Assembly (NCBI GenBank): GCA_041738135.1
Contig: JBGSQK010000018.1
Coordinates: 82,618 to 146,617 of the forward strand
Origin: JAGOMX01 sp041738135
GTDB taxonomy: Bacteria; Pseudomonadota; Alphaproteobacteria; JAGOMX01
Reading direction: 5' to 3'
DNA length: 64,000 nucleotides
This document shows, piece after piece, positions 1 through 8,924 of the stretch. How positions within the stretch are numbered: the first letter of the stretch is position 1; each line of letters begins with the position of its first letter. The notes beneath the pieces are model-generated. The model was given only the letters and a program-made list of their open reading frames with translations. It was not told where the DNA came from and did no database searches. Both the position numbers and the translations under genes were made by a program.

Positions 1-592
1 GGTTTGCTGTAACGTTAAAGACGTATCCGTCACCTAGTTTCTGAATATTGAAGCCATTTTTTTGTAACAGAGGCACGTCAATTTCTTTCACATATTCTTC
101 CCCAAAATAATTAGCCCAGCCTAGGTTGGGGACGCCTTTTTTTAGATGGATACCGGGAGTGCCTCTTAAAAAACAACTTATAGCGCTACCAGCCCCAGCG
201 GGCACAATTTCATTTTCGGTAAATACATGCGCATATCCATAATATGCATTAGATATAATTATCAATTCAGAAAACAATGTGTGCCAGTTGATTTTTCTAT
301 TCCAATTATATTCAAAATCGATACAGCCAACTTTTATTATATCTTTTGAATGATGCCATGTACCTGAAATTTGGTGACGTCTACGTGCTAAGAATCTTTC
401 ATCCTCCCAATAGACTAAGGCTTCATCGGTGGTATTTATGCTCTTATTTATCGGTTCATAATAATTTGCATATTCAGGAGCTAGCGACGGGTATTTGTCA
501 TAAAATAATTTCAAGATATTTTTTCCCATAGGTACTTTCGTCAATTCTGAGCGAGTAACCATGGATAACAAGATATATTTTCTTTTCATCAT
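1..592 (-). CDS. immunity protein paralogue C (Imm52-like), cut by window edge
   Basis: Reading the minus strand from ATG at 592 (or the adjacent ATG at 589) gives an open frame that runs off the window start. Its product begins MKRKYILLSMVTR and contains PNLGWANYFGEEYVKEIDVP and KLGDGYVFNVT, shared with the two complete paralogues at 701-1402 and 1514-2206. The GW-x-YF and LGDGYVF motifs resemble the Imm52 family of polymorphic-toxin immunity proteins; that family name is from memory and only moderately sure. The start overlaps the stop of the toxin-tail remnant at 589-702, which also supplies the ribosome binding site. The array therefore continues beyond the window. Confidence 0.72.
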   Translation of the reverse strand, partial: MMKRKYILLSMVTRSELTKVPMGKNILKLFYDKYPSLAPEYANYYEPINKSINTTDEALVYWEDERFLARRRHQISGTWHHSKDIIKVGCIDFEYNWNRKINWHTLFSELIIISNAYYGYAHVFTENEIVPAGAGSAISCFLRGTPGIHLKKGVPNLGWANYFGEEYVKEIDVPLLQKNGFNIQKLGDGYVFNVTAN

Positions 593-702
593 TTTCTCAC
601 AACCTTATTACCATCTAATATGCGCTCAATCATTTTTTCCGTAGAAGGATTAAACTCAAATATTTTCCCTCCCGATTTATAAATAGATTCGCCGAGCTGT
701 TT
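589..702 (-). pseudogene. orphan toxin 3' tail, copy 2
   Basis: This 114-bp stretch encodes KQLGESIYKSGGKIFEFNP and ends GNKVVRK-stop. It is nearly the same as the last 38 codons of the giant toxin gene (2206-2319) and as copy 1 (1402-1515). No proper start codon or upstream toxin domain precedes it; upstream the frame runs through the 3' end of immunity gene B. It is best read as a displaced toxin gene end rather than an expressed gene. Its last bases carry the Shine-Dalgarno and overlap the ATG of immunity gene C, which may be why it is retained. Confidence 0.8.
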
Positions 703-1402
703 AGCCATATGGCTCATATTTTTGGAATAGCTCGGGACGAAAAAGAGATTTAAGTACTTTTCTGCGCTCATTAAATTCGTCGTAACTGTTAATGACGTCA
801 GAAAGGTTTGCTGTAACGTTAAAGACGTATCCGTCACCTAGTTTCTGAATATTGAAGCCATTTTTTTGTAACAGAGGCACGTCAATTTCTTTCACATATT
901 CTTCCCCAAAATAATTTGCCCAGCCTAGGTTGGGGATGCCTTTTTCTAAGCTATGCCCAGGCGTTCCATGCAGAAAACTACTTATAGCGCTTCCAGCAGC
1001 GGATGGTACAATTTCTCTATCTGTAAATACATGAATATATCCAAAAAAAGCCTTGCTAGCGCTAATCAATTCATTAAATAATTTATGCCAGTTTACGTTA
1101 TTATTCCAATTATAATTAAATCGCAACCCACCGATATGCTTTATGTCTTTATTGATCCACCATGACCCAACAATAGAAGTTTTCCTGCGACATAAAAAGA
1201 TAGGGAAATTTTCCCATACCCAGAATTCTAGTGCTTCATCGATAGTTTTAATAGGATTGTTGACCGGTTCATGAAAATTGGCAAATTGCGGTGCAAGTGT
1301 AGGATATTGTTCATAGAACAACGATAGTATTTTTTTACCGAACAAATCTCTTTTCATTTGCTGATGCGTGACTAAAGAGATCAGGACGTATTTTTTGTGC
1401 AT
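701..1402 (-). CDS. immunity protein paralogue B (Imm52-like)
   Basis: A 233-residue protein with no signal peptide, so presumably cytoplasmic, as expected for an immunity protein that binds an incoming toxin. The last ~79 residues (from PNLGWANYFGEEYV to FQKYEPYG) are nearly the same as in paralogue A, whereas the first ~155 residues match only about half the time by eye. The ATG overlaps the TAA of toxin-tail copy 1, and GAGGAAAT just upstream acts as ribosome binding site. Its stop TAA at 701 is built from the first bases of toxin-tail copy 2 (CTAAACAG). Assignment as immunity protein rests on position behind a toxin and on Imm52-like motifs. Confidence 0.75.
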   Translation of the reverse strand: MHKKYVLISLVTHQQMKRDLFGKKILSLFYEQYPTLAPQFANFHEPVNNPIKTIDEALEFWVWENFPIFLCRRKTSIVGSWWINKDIKHIGGLRFNYNWNNNVNWHKLFNELISASKAFFGYIHVFTDREIVPSAAGSAISSFLHGTPGHSLEKGIPNLGWANYFGEEYVKEIDVPLLQKNGFNIQKLGDGYVFNVTANLSDVINSYDEFNERRKVLKSLFRPELFQKYEPYG

Positions 1403-1515
1403 TATTTCCTCACCACTTTATTGCCATCTAATAGGCATTGAACCATTTTTTCTGTAGAAGGATTAAACTCAAATATTTTCCCTCCCGATTTATAAATAGA
1501 TTCGCCGAGCTGTTT
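1402..1515 (-). pseudogene. orphan toxin 3' tail, copy 1
   Basis: This encodes KQLGESIYKSGGKIFEFNP and ends with NKVVRK-stop. It is a 114-bp near-duplicate of the end of the giant toxin gene. It lies between immunity genes A and B and lacks the nuclease core (KPDLS and DIKN motifs) present in the full toxin. The open frame extends upstream to 1650 only because it runs antiparallel-free through the 3' part of gene A in another phase. It probably functions now only as the translation-initiation region for gene B. Confidence 0.8.
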
Positions 1516-2206
1516 AGCCATATGGCTCATATTTTTGGAATAGCTCGGGACGAAAAAGCGATTTAAGTGCTTTTCTACGCTCATCAAATTCGTCGTAATT
1601 GTTAATAACGTCAGAAAGGTTTTCTGTAACGTTAAAGACGTATCCATCACCTAGTTTCTGAATATTGAAGCCATTTTTTTGTAACAGTGGCACATCAATT
1701 TCTTTCACATATTCTTCCCCAAAATAATTAGCCCAGCCTAGGTTGGGGATGCCTTTTTTTAGATGAAATCCAGCTACACCATGTAGAAATCCAAATATTG
1801 CGCTTCCTACTGCTGACGGCTCAATTTCTTTTCCGGAAAACACATGAACATAGCCGAAGTATGCTTTTGTGATAACGGCTAGCTGTTGAAATAATTCAAA
1901 CCAGTTGGTATGACTATTCCAGTTGTATTCAAAGCTTAAGCAGCCAGCTTGGCTTATATCCTTAGAATGATGCCATGCCCCCCTAATCTTATCCCGTCTG
2001 CGACCAAGAAACATCTCACCTTCCCAAAAAGAAAGTGCTTCTTCAACGTTGCTAATCGGTTTGTTTATGGGTTCATAAAAATTAGCATATTGTGGTGCCA
2101 ACAAAGGATATTTATCATAAAAAAATGACAAAAGATCTTTCCCCATATGTTCTTTTAAAAGTTTCTCATGCGTAACCAAAGAAATCAAAATATATTTCTT
2201 ACGCAT
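1514..2206 (-). CDS. immunity protein paralogue A (Imm52-like), cognate to adjacent toxin
   Basis: A 230-residue cytoplasmic protein whose ATG overlaps the TAA of the toxin gene by one base, with GAGGAAG as ribosome binding site inside the toxin's last codons. This tight coupling is the usual arrangement of a polymorphic toxin and its cognate immunity gene. Motifs: MRKKYILISLVTHE at the start, FEYNWN around residue 92, PNLGWANYFGEEYV, KLGDGYVFNVT, and a C terminus FQKYEPYG. Because it directly follows the intact toxin it is the most likely matching antidote; B and C would be orphan immunity genes protecting against variant toxins (inference). Confidence 0.78.
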   Translation of the reverse strand: MRKKYILISLVTHEKLLKEHMGKDLLSFFYDKYPLLAPQYANFYEPINKPISNVEEALSFWEGEMFLGRRRDKIRGAWHHSKDISQAGCLSFEYNWNSHTNWFELFQQLAVITKAYFGYVHVFSGKEIEPSAVGSAIFGFLHGVAGFHLKKGIPNLGWANYFGEEYVKEIDVPLLQKNGFNIQKLGDGYVFNVTENLSDVINNYDEFDERRKALKSLFRPELFQKYEPYG

Positions 2207-5200
2207 TACTTCCTCACTACTTTATTACCATCAACTATGCACTGAACCATTTTTTCTGTAGAAGGATTAAACTCAAAGATTTTCCCCCCCGATTTATAAA
2301 TAGAGTCGCCGAGCTGTTTAGATATTTTTTGCGTATTAGGACTAATAATCAAATTAAAACTAGTTCCCTCATTTTGTGCAAGTGTAGCCTGAGCTCGCAT
2401 TTGCTTTGTGAAAGTTATATATCGTACATTCTTTATATCAGTTACACCTGCCGTAACCAATGATAAATCGGGTTTTGTTCTTACAAGAATGTTGCCTGCC
2501 AATTTGACGTTATAAACTACATGGTTTTCCAGTTGCCTCAGGTATTGATGCACCCTTTCTTGAAATGCCCGACCCGCATCATAATTTATCCGAACCTGGG
2601 GTCTTATGACTGTTAGGCTTTCCATGTGGTTGACTAAGGCCGTATCTAACAATGGGATAGCTCTTGTTTCTAATGCTACAGCTCGGGAAAGAGCTGCCCC
2701 TCTGCTTACCGGTTGCAAAGCATTGCCCAAATATGAGAGACCTCTTGCAGCTGTATTACGCAATAAACCCAAGCCGCTGGCTGCGGTGCTTACCACGTCG
2801 ATGGTTGTGGTTGGCATTAGATACGATAAGAACGTTGCCTCGCCACCTGATGTGTGGATGCTAAAGTTTGGCAATCCTGCTCGCCGGTTCTTAAGGCGTG
2901 CCTGGTCAATGACCCCTTGTGTAGCGGCCACTCCATCTCTGAACCTGACCAAGGCATCTATTTCTGGATTGATAGCATTCCAAAGCATTCTTGTTTCTTC
3001 AGGGTATTGCAGGGCCAGATCTACGGGAATTCCCAGTGCGGCTAATAGGACTGCTCTGGGTAAGTAATTGATCGCCTCTAGAGCTTGAGGATTCTCTAAG
3101 AATTCACCAATGCGCTGCATAGTTTCCGAGTCGGTTATCTCTTGCACTGTTTCTGAATCGAAAATATTATTGAATGCAGCTATTAAAGCATGCGGCACAA
3201 AATTGTGCTGGATGGCGCTGGTTGCGCTGTCCAGAGCGATTTCAGGGTTCTGTTGTAGGAGGATTGCTGTGGATGTGGTTAGCAGGCGTGAGATGTCTGC
3301 TACCAGTTGAATTCGATCTTGGACGGCTATTTCTAACGCTTGGCCGTTGAGAAGGGTGCCGTTTTCTGCGCTTCTTCGTTGAAGTTGCTGCGGTAGCTGA
3401 CTTGCGTCTGGAATCATGGCTTCCACGAGCATGTGGCCAAAGGCAGCAGCGCCGCCTGCGGTCAGCATGGCTTGCATGTCGCCGTTGGTTAGAATGCCAG
3501 CTCTGGCCATGCCTGCAACGAAGTGACCGACTTTGTGAGGAGCATAGCCTAGTGCCTGGCGACTATCTCCCAGCTGATTGCATAGAGTACCATGCACGGT
3601 ATCAGCTGCAAAATTCAAGGCACCCGATTGCAATGCATCACCAAGCCGCTGGCCCCCTATGGTTGCATTTGCCACAGTAGAAGCAAAAGCCCTAACTCCG
3701 TTCACCTGCGCCAGCTGAGCAAACCCCTTTGGCTCAGCAGGAAGAGTGACGTTGGCCCCAACGACTTTAAGTACACCAGCAGTAACAGCACTGACACCTA
3801 TGGATCTTAGACTCTCTTTGGTGCACATACCCATCATGGTTTTTTTAATGTTGCCGCCGTTCATGATCATGCCGCTGAAGACTTGTCCTTGAAGGCCTGA
3901 AAGAACAGCCAGGGCCATGGTTTCTACCACTGCTTCCATGGTGAGCATTCCAGCTGCAGCTGCTGGGGCTCCGGCGCCTGCGGTGCATATGGTGAGCACG
4001 ATTGCGGCCACCATTGCTAGGGCTTTTTTAGTGTCGTACTTGGTTTTCTTTTTGATTTCTTCCCAGTGTTCTGGTTCGATGACGTGTTGCTGGAAGACTT
4101 TGGCGATTTCCATTTCTTCCACGGTGAGGTCGGTATTTGTTAAGTCGATTGTATTGGGGCCGTCTTCATTTAGGGTGCTGATCCATTTCTTGGCCACGAT
4201 GGAAGAGTTTGCAAATACCTCTTGGCCGTACTTACGGATGATGGTTTTGGTTTTAAAGGCCCCGATTTTTGTGGTGGTACTGTTGCAGAATTCAACTGCT
4301 TTGGCCGGTTCTAGTATGAAAGACTTGGTGTTGTCGGTTAACAGGTCTGTTACGAGTTTAAGTCCCTGTCCGTGGACGGAGTCATTATCAAATTTCACAT
4401 GGCGTGCTTTTACCGTTGGTTGGTGGACGCCAATAACATTTTGAGTTTCGTAAGATATCATTTTCTTTTTGCGGTTGACGGTTCCGGCAGCGTTTACCGT
4501 GTCAAAAGCTGTGTCTGCTTCTACACGACCGCCTTCAAAAGTGATGTCTTCATCTGACCTGAGAGTCATGCCAATCAATTGGTGGGATTCTTCTGCATAT
4601 TGGGTCAGACCTTGTGCAAAGTAAACTTCGCGATCGGTGTGGGTAACCGTTTGCTTTTGATAGGAGTGACTCTTGCCATTGCTTTCCTCCGTGGTTACGT
4701 TTCCGGTAATTTCCTCAACCACACGTTTGCCCTCTATCCTGCCTTTACCTTTGCTATGAATGTCGGAGTCTTGAATGGTTACCGGACCTTGAGGCGCAGA
4801 GAGCAAGGCAGTGCTTTCTGGATTGTCGCTTTCTAAGAGGGTTGCTTTTCTGCCGTTTTGCGATGTAAGAGTGACGCCTTCTTCTTCTGATTTAAAGACT
4901 GCTGAGTCGTCGTAAACTAGATGGGTATTGTTGACAGTGTTTTGGCCTTTGGTGGTAATGGAAACGTTGGCATCAATGTCTCCGCGTATTTGTTTTGTCT
5001 CTTTAGGAAAGAATAGATGTGCTTGTCCCATGGCGTAATATAGGAGTATTTCCGGGGAGCTATTGAGCTCTTGGAGAGTCATGTTTCTGCCGCCAAGACG
5101 TCGGGAGGCGCTGTAGATCTGGTCCAGCAAACTATCGCCTGACAGTCCGTTATGGAACAAGAGACCGGTGTTTTCCGCTATGGCCGATTGCATTATTAAA

Positions 5201-8200
5201 TCGAGGGGGAGGCTTGGAAGCAGCCTGGTATCTGGTCTAACATTGCCTAAGAAGGGGGCGTCGGTCAGTTGGAACGTCCGTGTTCCTGGCATGGTCATGC
5301 CTGAAGCTTGCTGTATTTGTTGCAACGCCTGAGTTATGGGCAGTTGATTCAGGTTTACGGTCATTGAAACCGTTGTGGGTCGTCTGTCTGATCCGTGTAT
5401 GTCGGATATGTTGGCATTAATGGTCATTTGCCTGGCGCTGAGATCGAAAAGTCCGACCACTTGACTGGTGTTGATGGTTACCGTGTTCCCTAGTCGGAAC
5501 GTTACGGGCACGGTATTGCCTGTCCATGGCAGGAGTGGGGTTCGTTGGTAGTGATGGCTTGCTACGCTGTCAGGTACGCCTGTGTCAGCTGGAAAGTTTG
5601 GGTATAGAGAAGTTTCCGCTACGGTTAACAGTCCGCCTACGCGCATTGGGGGTAAAAGGGGGTTCAGGTGTTGTTTTTTGACATTAAGATTATTAAGGCA
5701 ACCCTTTAACAAAACAGCTAAAAGCAAATGGGAGCTCATACTCCATTCTTGAACAATGTTCTCCGGAGAATCAAAATTTTGATAACTACTAATTTCCTCA
5801 GCTCTTGCAAAAAATCGACCTAAAACGTGATGGTGTATTGAAGTGGTTCTTCCCAAAGGTATGGGTGTCACGATAACACCCGGCCCCATATTTGTTTGGT
5901 ACGCCACGTCGTTGATCATTAACTTCTGAGCATGGACCGTTGTGCCTACAAAATGAGCCAAGGATGTTAGCAGGCGAATTTCATCGCCATGTTCAAGTCT
6001 TGTGGGGGAGGAGACTAAATAATCAAATGTTTCATCACCACGAATAGCTTGCCCTATGCCTTCAAAATCAAAAATAGTTTTAGGGGCTTTGATTTCGAGA
6101 GCTCCGTTACCATAGAACTCAGTGGTGATTAAGCGTAAGGGGGTTTCAGATTCGACCCTAGTTTTTTTGTGACTGAAAAGACGCGCGTAATCTAAGTTGA
6201 CCTGCTGTGCTTTCACGGTTATGACGCCACCAGATTGCAGAAACGCCCCATTGGTTGCCCGATATTTATCGTCACCTATGGGAATGAAATAGTCTGTGAC
6301 CGACTGTGCTCCGCCCCAAGGCCCAAGGAATTTTCCTTCTTCGGGATCCATAAGAACGAAATGACCTACATCCACTTGCCCAACTGCAGTAAGCGTTAAA
6401 TGGCCTGTGGCGCCCAGCTTAGCATAGCGTCCATGCACATTAAGACCATGCACATGTAACATATCCCTTAAGGTGGTGATTTGACCGAAATTGTTGTCAT
6501 CCACACCCAACACTACTTCACCAGTGGACGTGAGCTCCAAGGCTTGAGTGATGAATTTACTAACGAGTTTGAAACTTCCAAGTGTAAGCTTCAAGTGTTG
6601 CAATTTATCAAGATTAATATCGGTTTTTTGCCAGATAGATCCTGTTTCCATCCATGTTACGCCACCGCAGCTGACTTGCTGTAATTCTTTGAGGGTTCTG
6701 TTGTAAGATGCTACAGATTTTCCCCCGGGCAAAGGACGTGTAGGCATGGGCAGGTCAAGATCGCCCTGAACTTCAAGTTTTCCAATGGGGGCTGACACTT
6801 CTAACTTAAGCTTTCCAGTGGAGCTTATGCCCACAGTGTTTACAAATGTGCCAGGCTCTCTGGTGCCAGTAACAACCTGTATATGAGCATTGTTTAATCG
6901 TAGTAATTTGTTCACCGTCAATGATTTAGTTTTCAGAGTCAGATTCGCCAATTGACGCAGGTCATATTCGGCTGCCTGCGTCGTTCCATTCACCACATCA
7001 CTGACCACTTCAGCTGTGCCCGAGCATGTGGTTTGAACTAATGTCCGCAAATCAAGAGCATGGGCTTGATAAGCAATGTCACGGCCTGAAATACTTTTGT
7101 TGGCGCTGAGTAAGCACATGTCAGGATGAGCGATGCGTAGGTTTTGTCCGTCCACCTGCAAAAGACCCTTTGCTTTGAAACGTGAAATGTTTGATGCAAA
7201 TTCATTCAGCGTTATTTGCTGAGCATCCAAAAGCAAATCGGTAGCTGAGTCTATTTGGGCAAAGGGCGCGTTTATGGTCTGGGCTGTTATTTTTGCATGC
7301 CCCTTGGTGGTTAATATTTGCGCGAGGTGCGTAGCGTCGCTGCCTAAGGTCAACAATCCCGCCACGTCTAATGTGAGGGCGCCGGTTTTTAAGTTTGAAG
7401 TGAGGTTTAAAGGTTGGGCCGCTTTTAACATAAGGTGTTCAATGTGGCTTAGATCCAATTGGCCGCTAAGATTGCTTTCTATCAATCTAACGATCAATTG
7501 GCCTAAAAAGGGCAGCCCCACCAGGCCACTGAGTAGGCTAGTAACGATTTCAAATTCACCTTCGTTGTTTACAAGCGATGTGGCGCTGCCTTCCATACCA
7601 CCGAGCGCTATAATTTTAGCGAATTTCTTGTTTAGAATCTTTGTGGCCTGAAGAACCAGCTGGTTTAGCTTTATTTGACCTTCATTGATGATTTCTACAA
7701 AAGACGTTTTCAGCCTATTTAATATGCTGATATCGCCTTTATTGTTCATGGTCATTTTGTTTGATTCGTCACGATCTTCGACGCTCAGGCTTTTGACGTT
7801 GAATACACTGTCTTCGTGCAAATCTATAATTTTTGTGGAAGGCGCAACGATCAGGTCTTCGCCTTCAACCATGTGGTGATTTAATAAGGAAGACACTCCC
7901 AGATATTTAAGAGATACTATTTTGCCATGATTGGTCACTTTACCAGCACCAGTAAGAGCCTCTGCTTTGAGGTCACCCTTGTTCTCTAAGGCGGCGCCGA
8001 TTCTTAGACCCTTTACAGTCATTTTACCTAAATTCAGGCAATTATGCACATGCAGCTCTGTTTCCGTCAAAACGGTGCCGAAGTTTACCAGTTCTTGGAA
8101 CTTACCTATTATCTGCTCGGAACGTAAGGTTCTATCCTTATGCACCACCACAGCTTGAACCCCTGAAAGGTCCAGAATTTTTGTGTCTATGTCATCGGTA

Positions 8201-8604
8201 AACACAACTCTTGTAGAGTTGGGAGCAATGATGGTTAAACAGTCAACTTTGACCTTTGGTAAAATTAGAGGCTGTACTGAATCGCTTTTTACAACGATGT
8301 TTTGAAATTTATGATGAATATCTGGGCAGCTGAGATTTATTAAAACACCAGGATTTGCAAGGCGTATATGTTCTATCACCCCTGGATCCTCATCATAATT
8401 AAATGATAAAGTAGCCCCTGGTAGTGCCCTGATTTTTAGGGGTTCTTCTTCTTCTGTTTCCGTTTGACTGGCAACGGCTATGCCGGAAAAGACGCTGGTG
8501 TGCATATAAGAAACCAGCACAATCCACGCCATGGATTTTTTGAAAATTGAATTATCCGGGGAAGATAAATAACTATAGAACCCCTTTTTGCCACGTAACA
8601 TCAT
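2206..8604 (-). CDS. giant secreted polymorphic toxin (CdiA/hemagglutinin-like) with REase-fold C-terminal domain
   Basis: From ATG at 8604, preceded by GGGAGAG 5 bases upstream, the gene encodes 2,132 residues; an in-frame TTG at 8652 is less likely. A long N-terminal signal (hydrophobic stretch MAWIVLVSYMHTSVFSGIAV after a charged extension) is followed by ~1,300 residues of beta-helix-like sequence rich in short alternating hydrophobic repeats. An Ala/Gly-rich region (GALNFAADTVHGTL, LGYAPHKVGHFVAGM) then looks like DUF637 of contact-dependent toxins. The last ~120 residues contain QERVHQYL, TKPDLSLV, TDIKNVRYITFTKQMRAQ and FNLIISPNT, a PD-(D/E)xK nuclease layout closest to Tox-REase-7. 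No CdiB-type outer membrane partner is in the window. Domain names are by eye. Confidence 0.8.
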   Translation of the reverse strand: MMLRGKKGFYSYLSSPDNSIFKKSMAWIVLVSYMHTSVFSGIAVASQTETEEEEPLKIRALPGATLSFNYDEDPGVIEHIRLANPGVLINLSCPDIHHKFQNIVVKSDSVQPLILPKVKVDCLTIIAPNSTRVVFTDDIDTKILDLSGVQAVVVHKDRTLRSEQIIGKFQELVNFGTVLTETELHVHNCLNLGKMTVKGLRIGAALENKGDLKAEALTGAGKVTNHGKIVSLKYLGVSSLLNHHMVEGEDLIVAPSTKIIDLHEDSVFNVKSLSVEDRDESNKMTMNNKGDISILNRLKTSFVEIINEGQIKLNQLVLQATKILNKKFAKIIALGGMEGSATSLVNNEGEFEIVTSLLSGLVGLPFLGQLIVRLIESNLSGQLDLSHIEHLMLKAAQPLNLTSNLKTGALTLDVAGLLTLGSDATHLAQILTTKGHAKITAQTINAPFAQIDSATDLLLDAQQITLNEFASNISRFKAKGLLQVDGQNLRIAHPDMCLLSANKSISGRDIAYQAHALDLRTLVQTTCSGTAEVVSDVVNGTTQAAEYDLRQLANLTLKTKSLTVNKLLRLNNAHIQVVTGTREPGTFVNTVGISSTGKLKLEVSAPIGKLEVQGDLDLPMPTRPLPGGKSVASYNRTLKELQQVSCGGVTWMETGSIWQKTDINLDKLQHLKLTLGSFKLVSKFITQALELTSTGEVVLGVDDNNFGQITTLRDMLHVHGLNVHGRYAKLGATGHLTLTAVGQVDVGHFVLMDPEEGKFLGPWGGAQSVTDYFIPIGDDKYRATNGAFLQSGGVITVKAQQVNLDYARLFSHKKTRVESETPLRLITTEFYGNGALEIKAPKTIFDFEGIGQAIRGDETFDYLVSSPTRLEHGDEIRLLTSLAHFVGTTVHAQKLMINDVAYQTNMGPGVIVTPIPLGRTTSIHHHVLGRFFARAEEISSYQNFDSPENIVQEWSMSSHLLLAVLLKGCLNNLNVKKQHLNPLLPPMRVGGLLTVAETSLYPNFPADTGVPDSVASHHYQRTPLLPWTGNTVPVTFRLGNTVTINTSQVVGLFDLSARQMTINANISDIHGSDRRPTTVSMTVNLNQLPITQALQQIQQASGMTMPGTRTFQLTDAPFLGNVRPDTRLLPSLPLDLIMQSAIAENTGLLFHNGLSGDSLLDQIYSASRRLGGRNMTLQELNSSPEILLYYAMGQAHLFFPKETKQIRGDIDANVSITTKGQNTVNNTHLVYDDSAVFKSEEEGVTLTSQNGRKATLLESDNPESTALLSAPQGPVTIQDSDIHSKGKGRIEGKRVVEEITGNVTTEESNGKSHSYQKQTVTHTDREVYFAQGLTQYAEESHQLIGMTLRSDEDITFEGGRVEADTAFDTVNAAGTVNRKKKMISYETQNVIGVHQPTVKARHVKFDNDSVHGQGLKLVTDLLTDNTKSFILEPAKAVEFCNSTTTKIGAFKTKTIIRKYGQEVFANSSIVAKKWISTLNEDGPNTIDLTNTDLTVEEMEIAKVFQQHVIEPEHWEEIKKKTKYDTKKALAMVAAIVLTICTAGAGAPAAAAGMLTMEAVVETMALAVLSGLQGQVFSGMIMNGGNIKKTMMGMCTKESLRSIGVSAVTAGVLKVVGANVTLPAEPKGFAQLAQVNGVRAFASTVANATIGGQRLGDALQSGALNFAADTVHGTLCNQLGDSRQALGYAPHKVGHFVAGMARAGILTNGDMQAMLTAGGAAAFGHMLVEAMIPDASQLPQQLQRRSAENGTLLNGQALEIAVQDRIQLVADISRLLTTSTAILLQQNPEIALDSATSAIQHNFVPHALIAAFNNIFDSETVQEITDSETMQRIGEFLENPQALEAINYLPRAVLLAALGIPVDLALQYPEETRMLWNAINPEIDALVRFRDGVAATQGVIDQARLKNRRAGLPNFSIHTSGGEATFLSYLMPTTTIDVVSTAASGLGLLRNTAARGLSYLGNALQPVSRGAALSRAVALETRAIPLLDTALVNHMESLTVIRPQVRINYDAGRAFQERVHQYLRQLENHVVYNVKLAGNILVRTKPDLSLVTAGVTDIKNVRYITFTKQMRAQATLAQNEGTSFNLIISPNTQKISKQLGDSIYKSGGKIFEFNPSTEKMVQCIVDGNKVVRK

Positions 8605-8758
8605 ATCTGCTCTCCCATGTTCCAAATGTATAATTGCTCTCCCAGATAACAATAAATAACATAGGCTTAATCACAGAAAAAAAGAACATTTATGGGCAAT
8701 TAAACTAACGTGGGTAGTCTTTAGCATCCTAATAAATGACCTGTCAATTGATTTCTGA

Positions 8759-8869
8759 TTTATTTCAATACCATATGTAAGAAGGACTGCGCATCAAAAT
8801 GAGTTAGATGTGATTGATTTAAAAACCTATGAGAAATTGATCGCATTTGAGTATTTAGAAGAAAAATAG
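8759..8869 (+). other. possible gene remnant in the toxin-brnQ gap
   Basis: The gap from 8653 to 8924 holds no convincing gene. One plus-strand frame stays open for 36 codons and ends LDVIDLKTYEKLIAFEYLEE before a TAG. The residue composition is protein-like and vaguely recalls the C terminus of an antitoxin, but there is no start codon with a ribosome binding site. It could be the tail of a deleted gene or chance. Confidence 0.25.
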
Positions 8870-8886
8870 CCGATTTTGGATGGGGC

Positions 8887-8908
8887 GGCCCTTAGTTTTC
8901 TAAGGGCC
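8887..8908 (-). terminator. inverted repeat downstream of brnQ
   Basis: GGCCCTTAG and CTAAGGGCC form a perfect 9-bp stem with a TTTT loop, 17 bases past the brnQ stop codon. There is no strong U-tract right after it on the minus strand, so termination strength is uncertain. Confidence 0.55.
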
Positions 8909-8924
8909 TATGTATGGATCTCAT

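Larger units (their letters stand above)
589..2319 (-). repeat. tandem array of [immunity gene + toxin tail] units, ~804 and ~813 bp
   Basis: The sequence GAGCTGTTTA on the plus strand recurs at 2311, 1507 and 694. Each time it marks the start of a 114-bp toxin tail followed (minus strand) by an immunity gene. Successive tails are spaced 804 and 813 bp apart. Within each unit the toxin tail and the 3' third of the immunity gene are almost identical between copies, while the 5' two thirds of the immunity gene differ strongly. This is the pattern expected of duplication by unequal recombination between toxin tails, followed by divergence or gene conversion. Confidence 0.85.

Noticed and set aside
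589..837. 82-residue frames ending in the toxin tail (589-837 and 1402-1650) as genes
   Set aside because: Their first ~45 codons are the 3' ends of immunity genes read in another phase, with no start site. Only the last 38 codons have meaning, as toxin-gene remnants.
2606..4836. Long plus-strand frames opposite the toxin gene (for example 2606-3067, 3917-4444, 4579-4836)
   Set aside because: They are antisense shadows of a single 2.1-kb-codon gene; they lack ribosome binding sites and have no protein-like motifs.
8759..8869. Antitoxin gene in the toxin-brnQ gap
   Set aside because: Only a 36-codon open stretch without a start codon or ribosome binding site; recorded as a weak remnant only.
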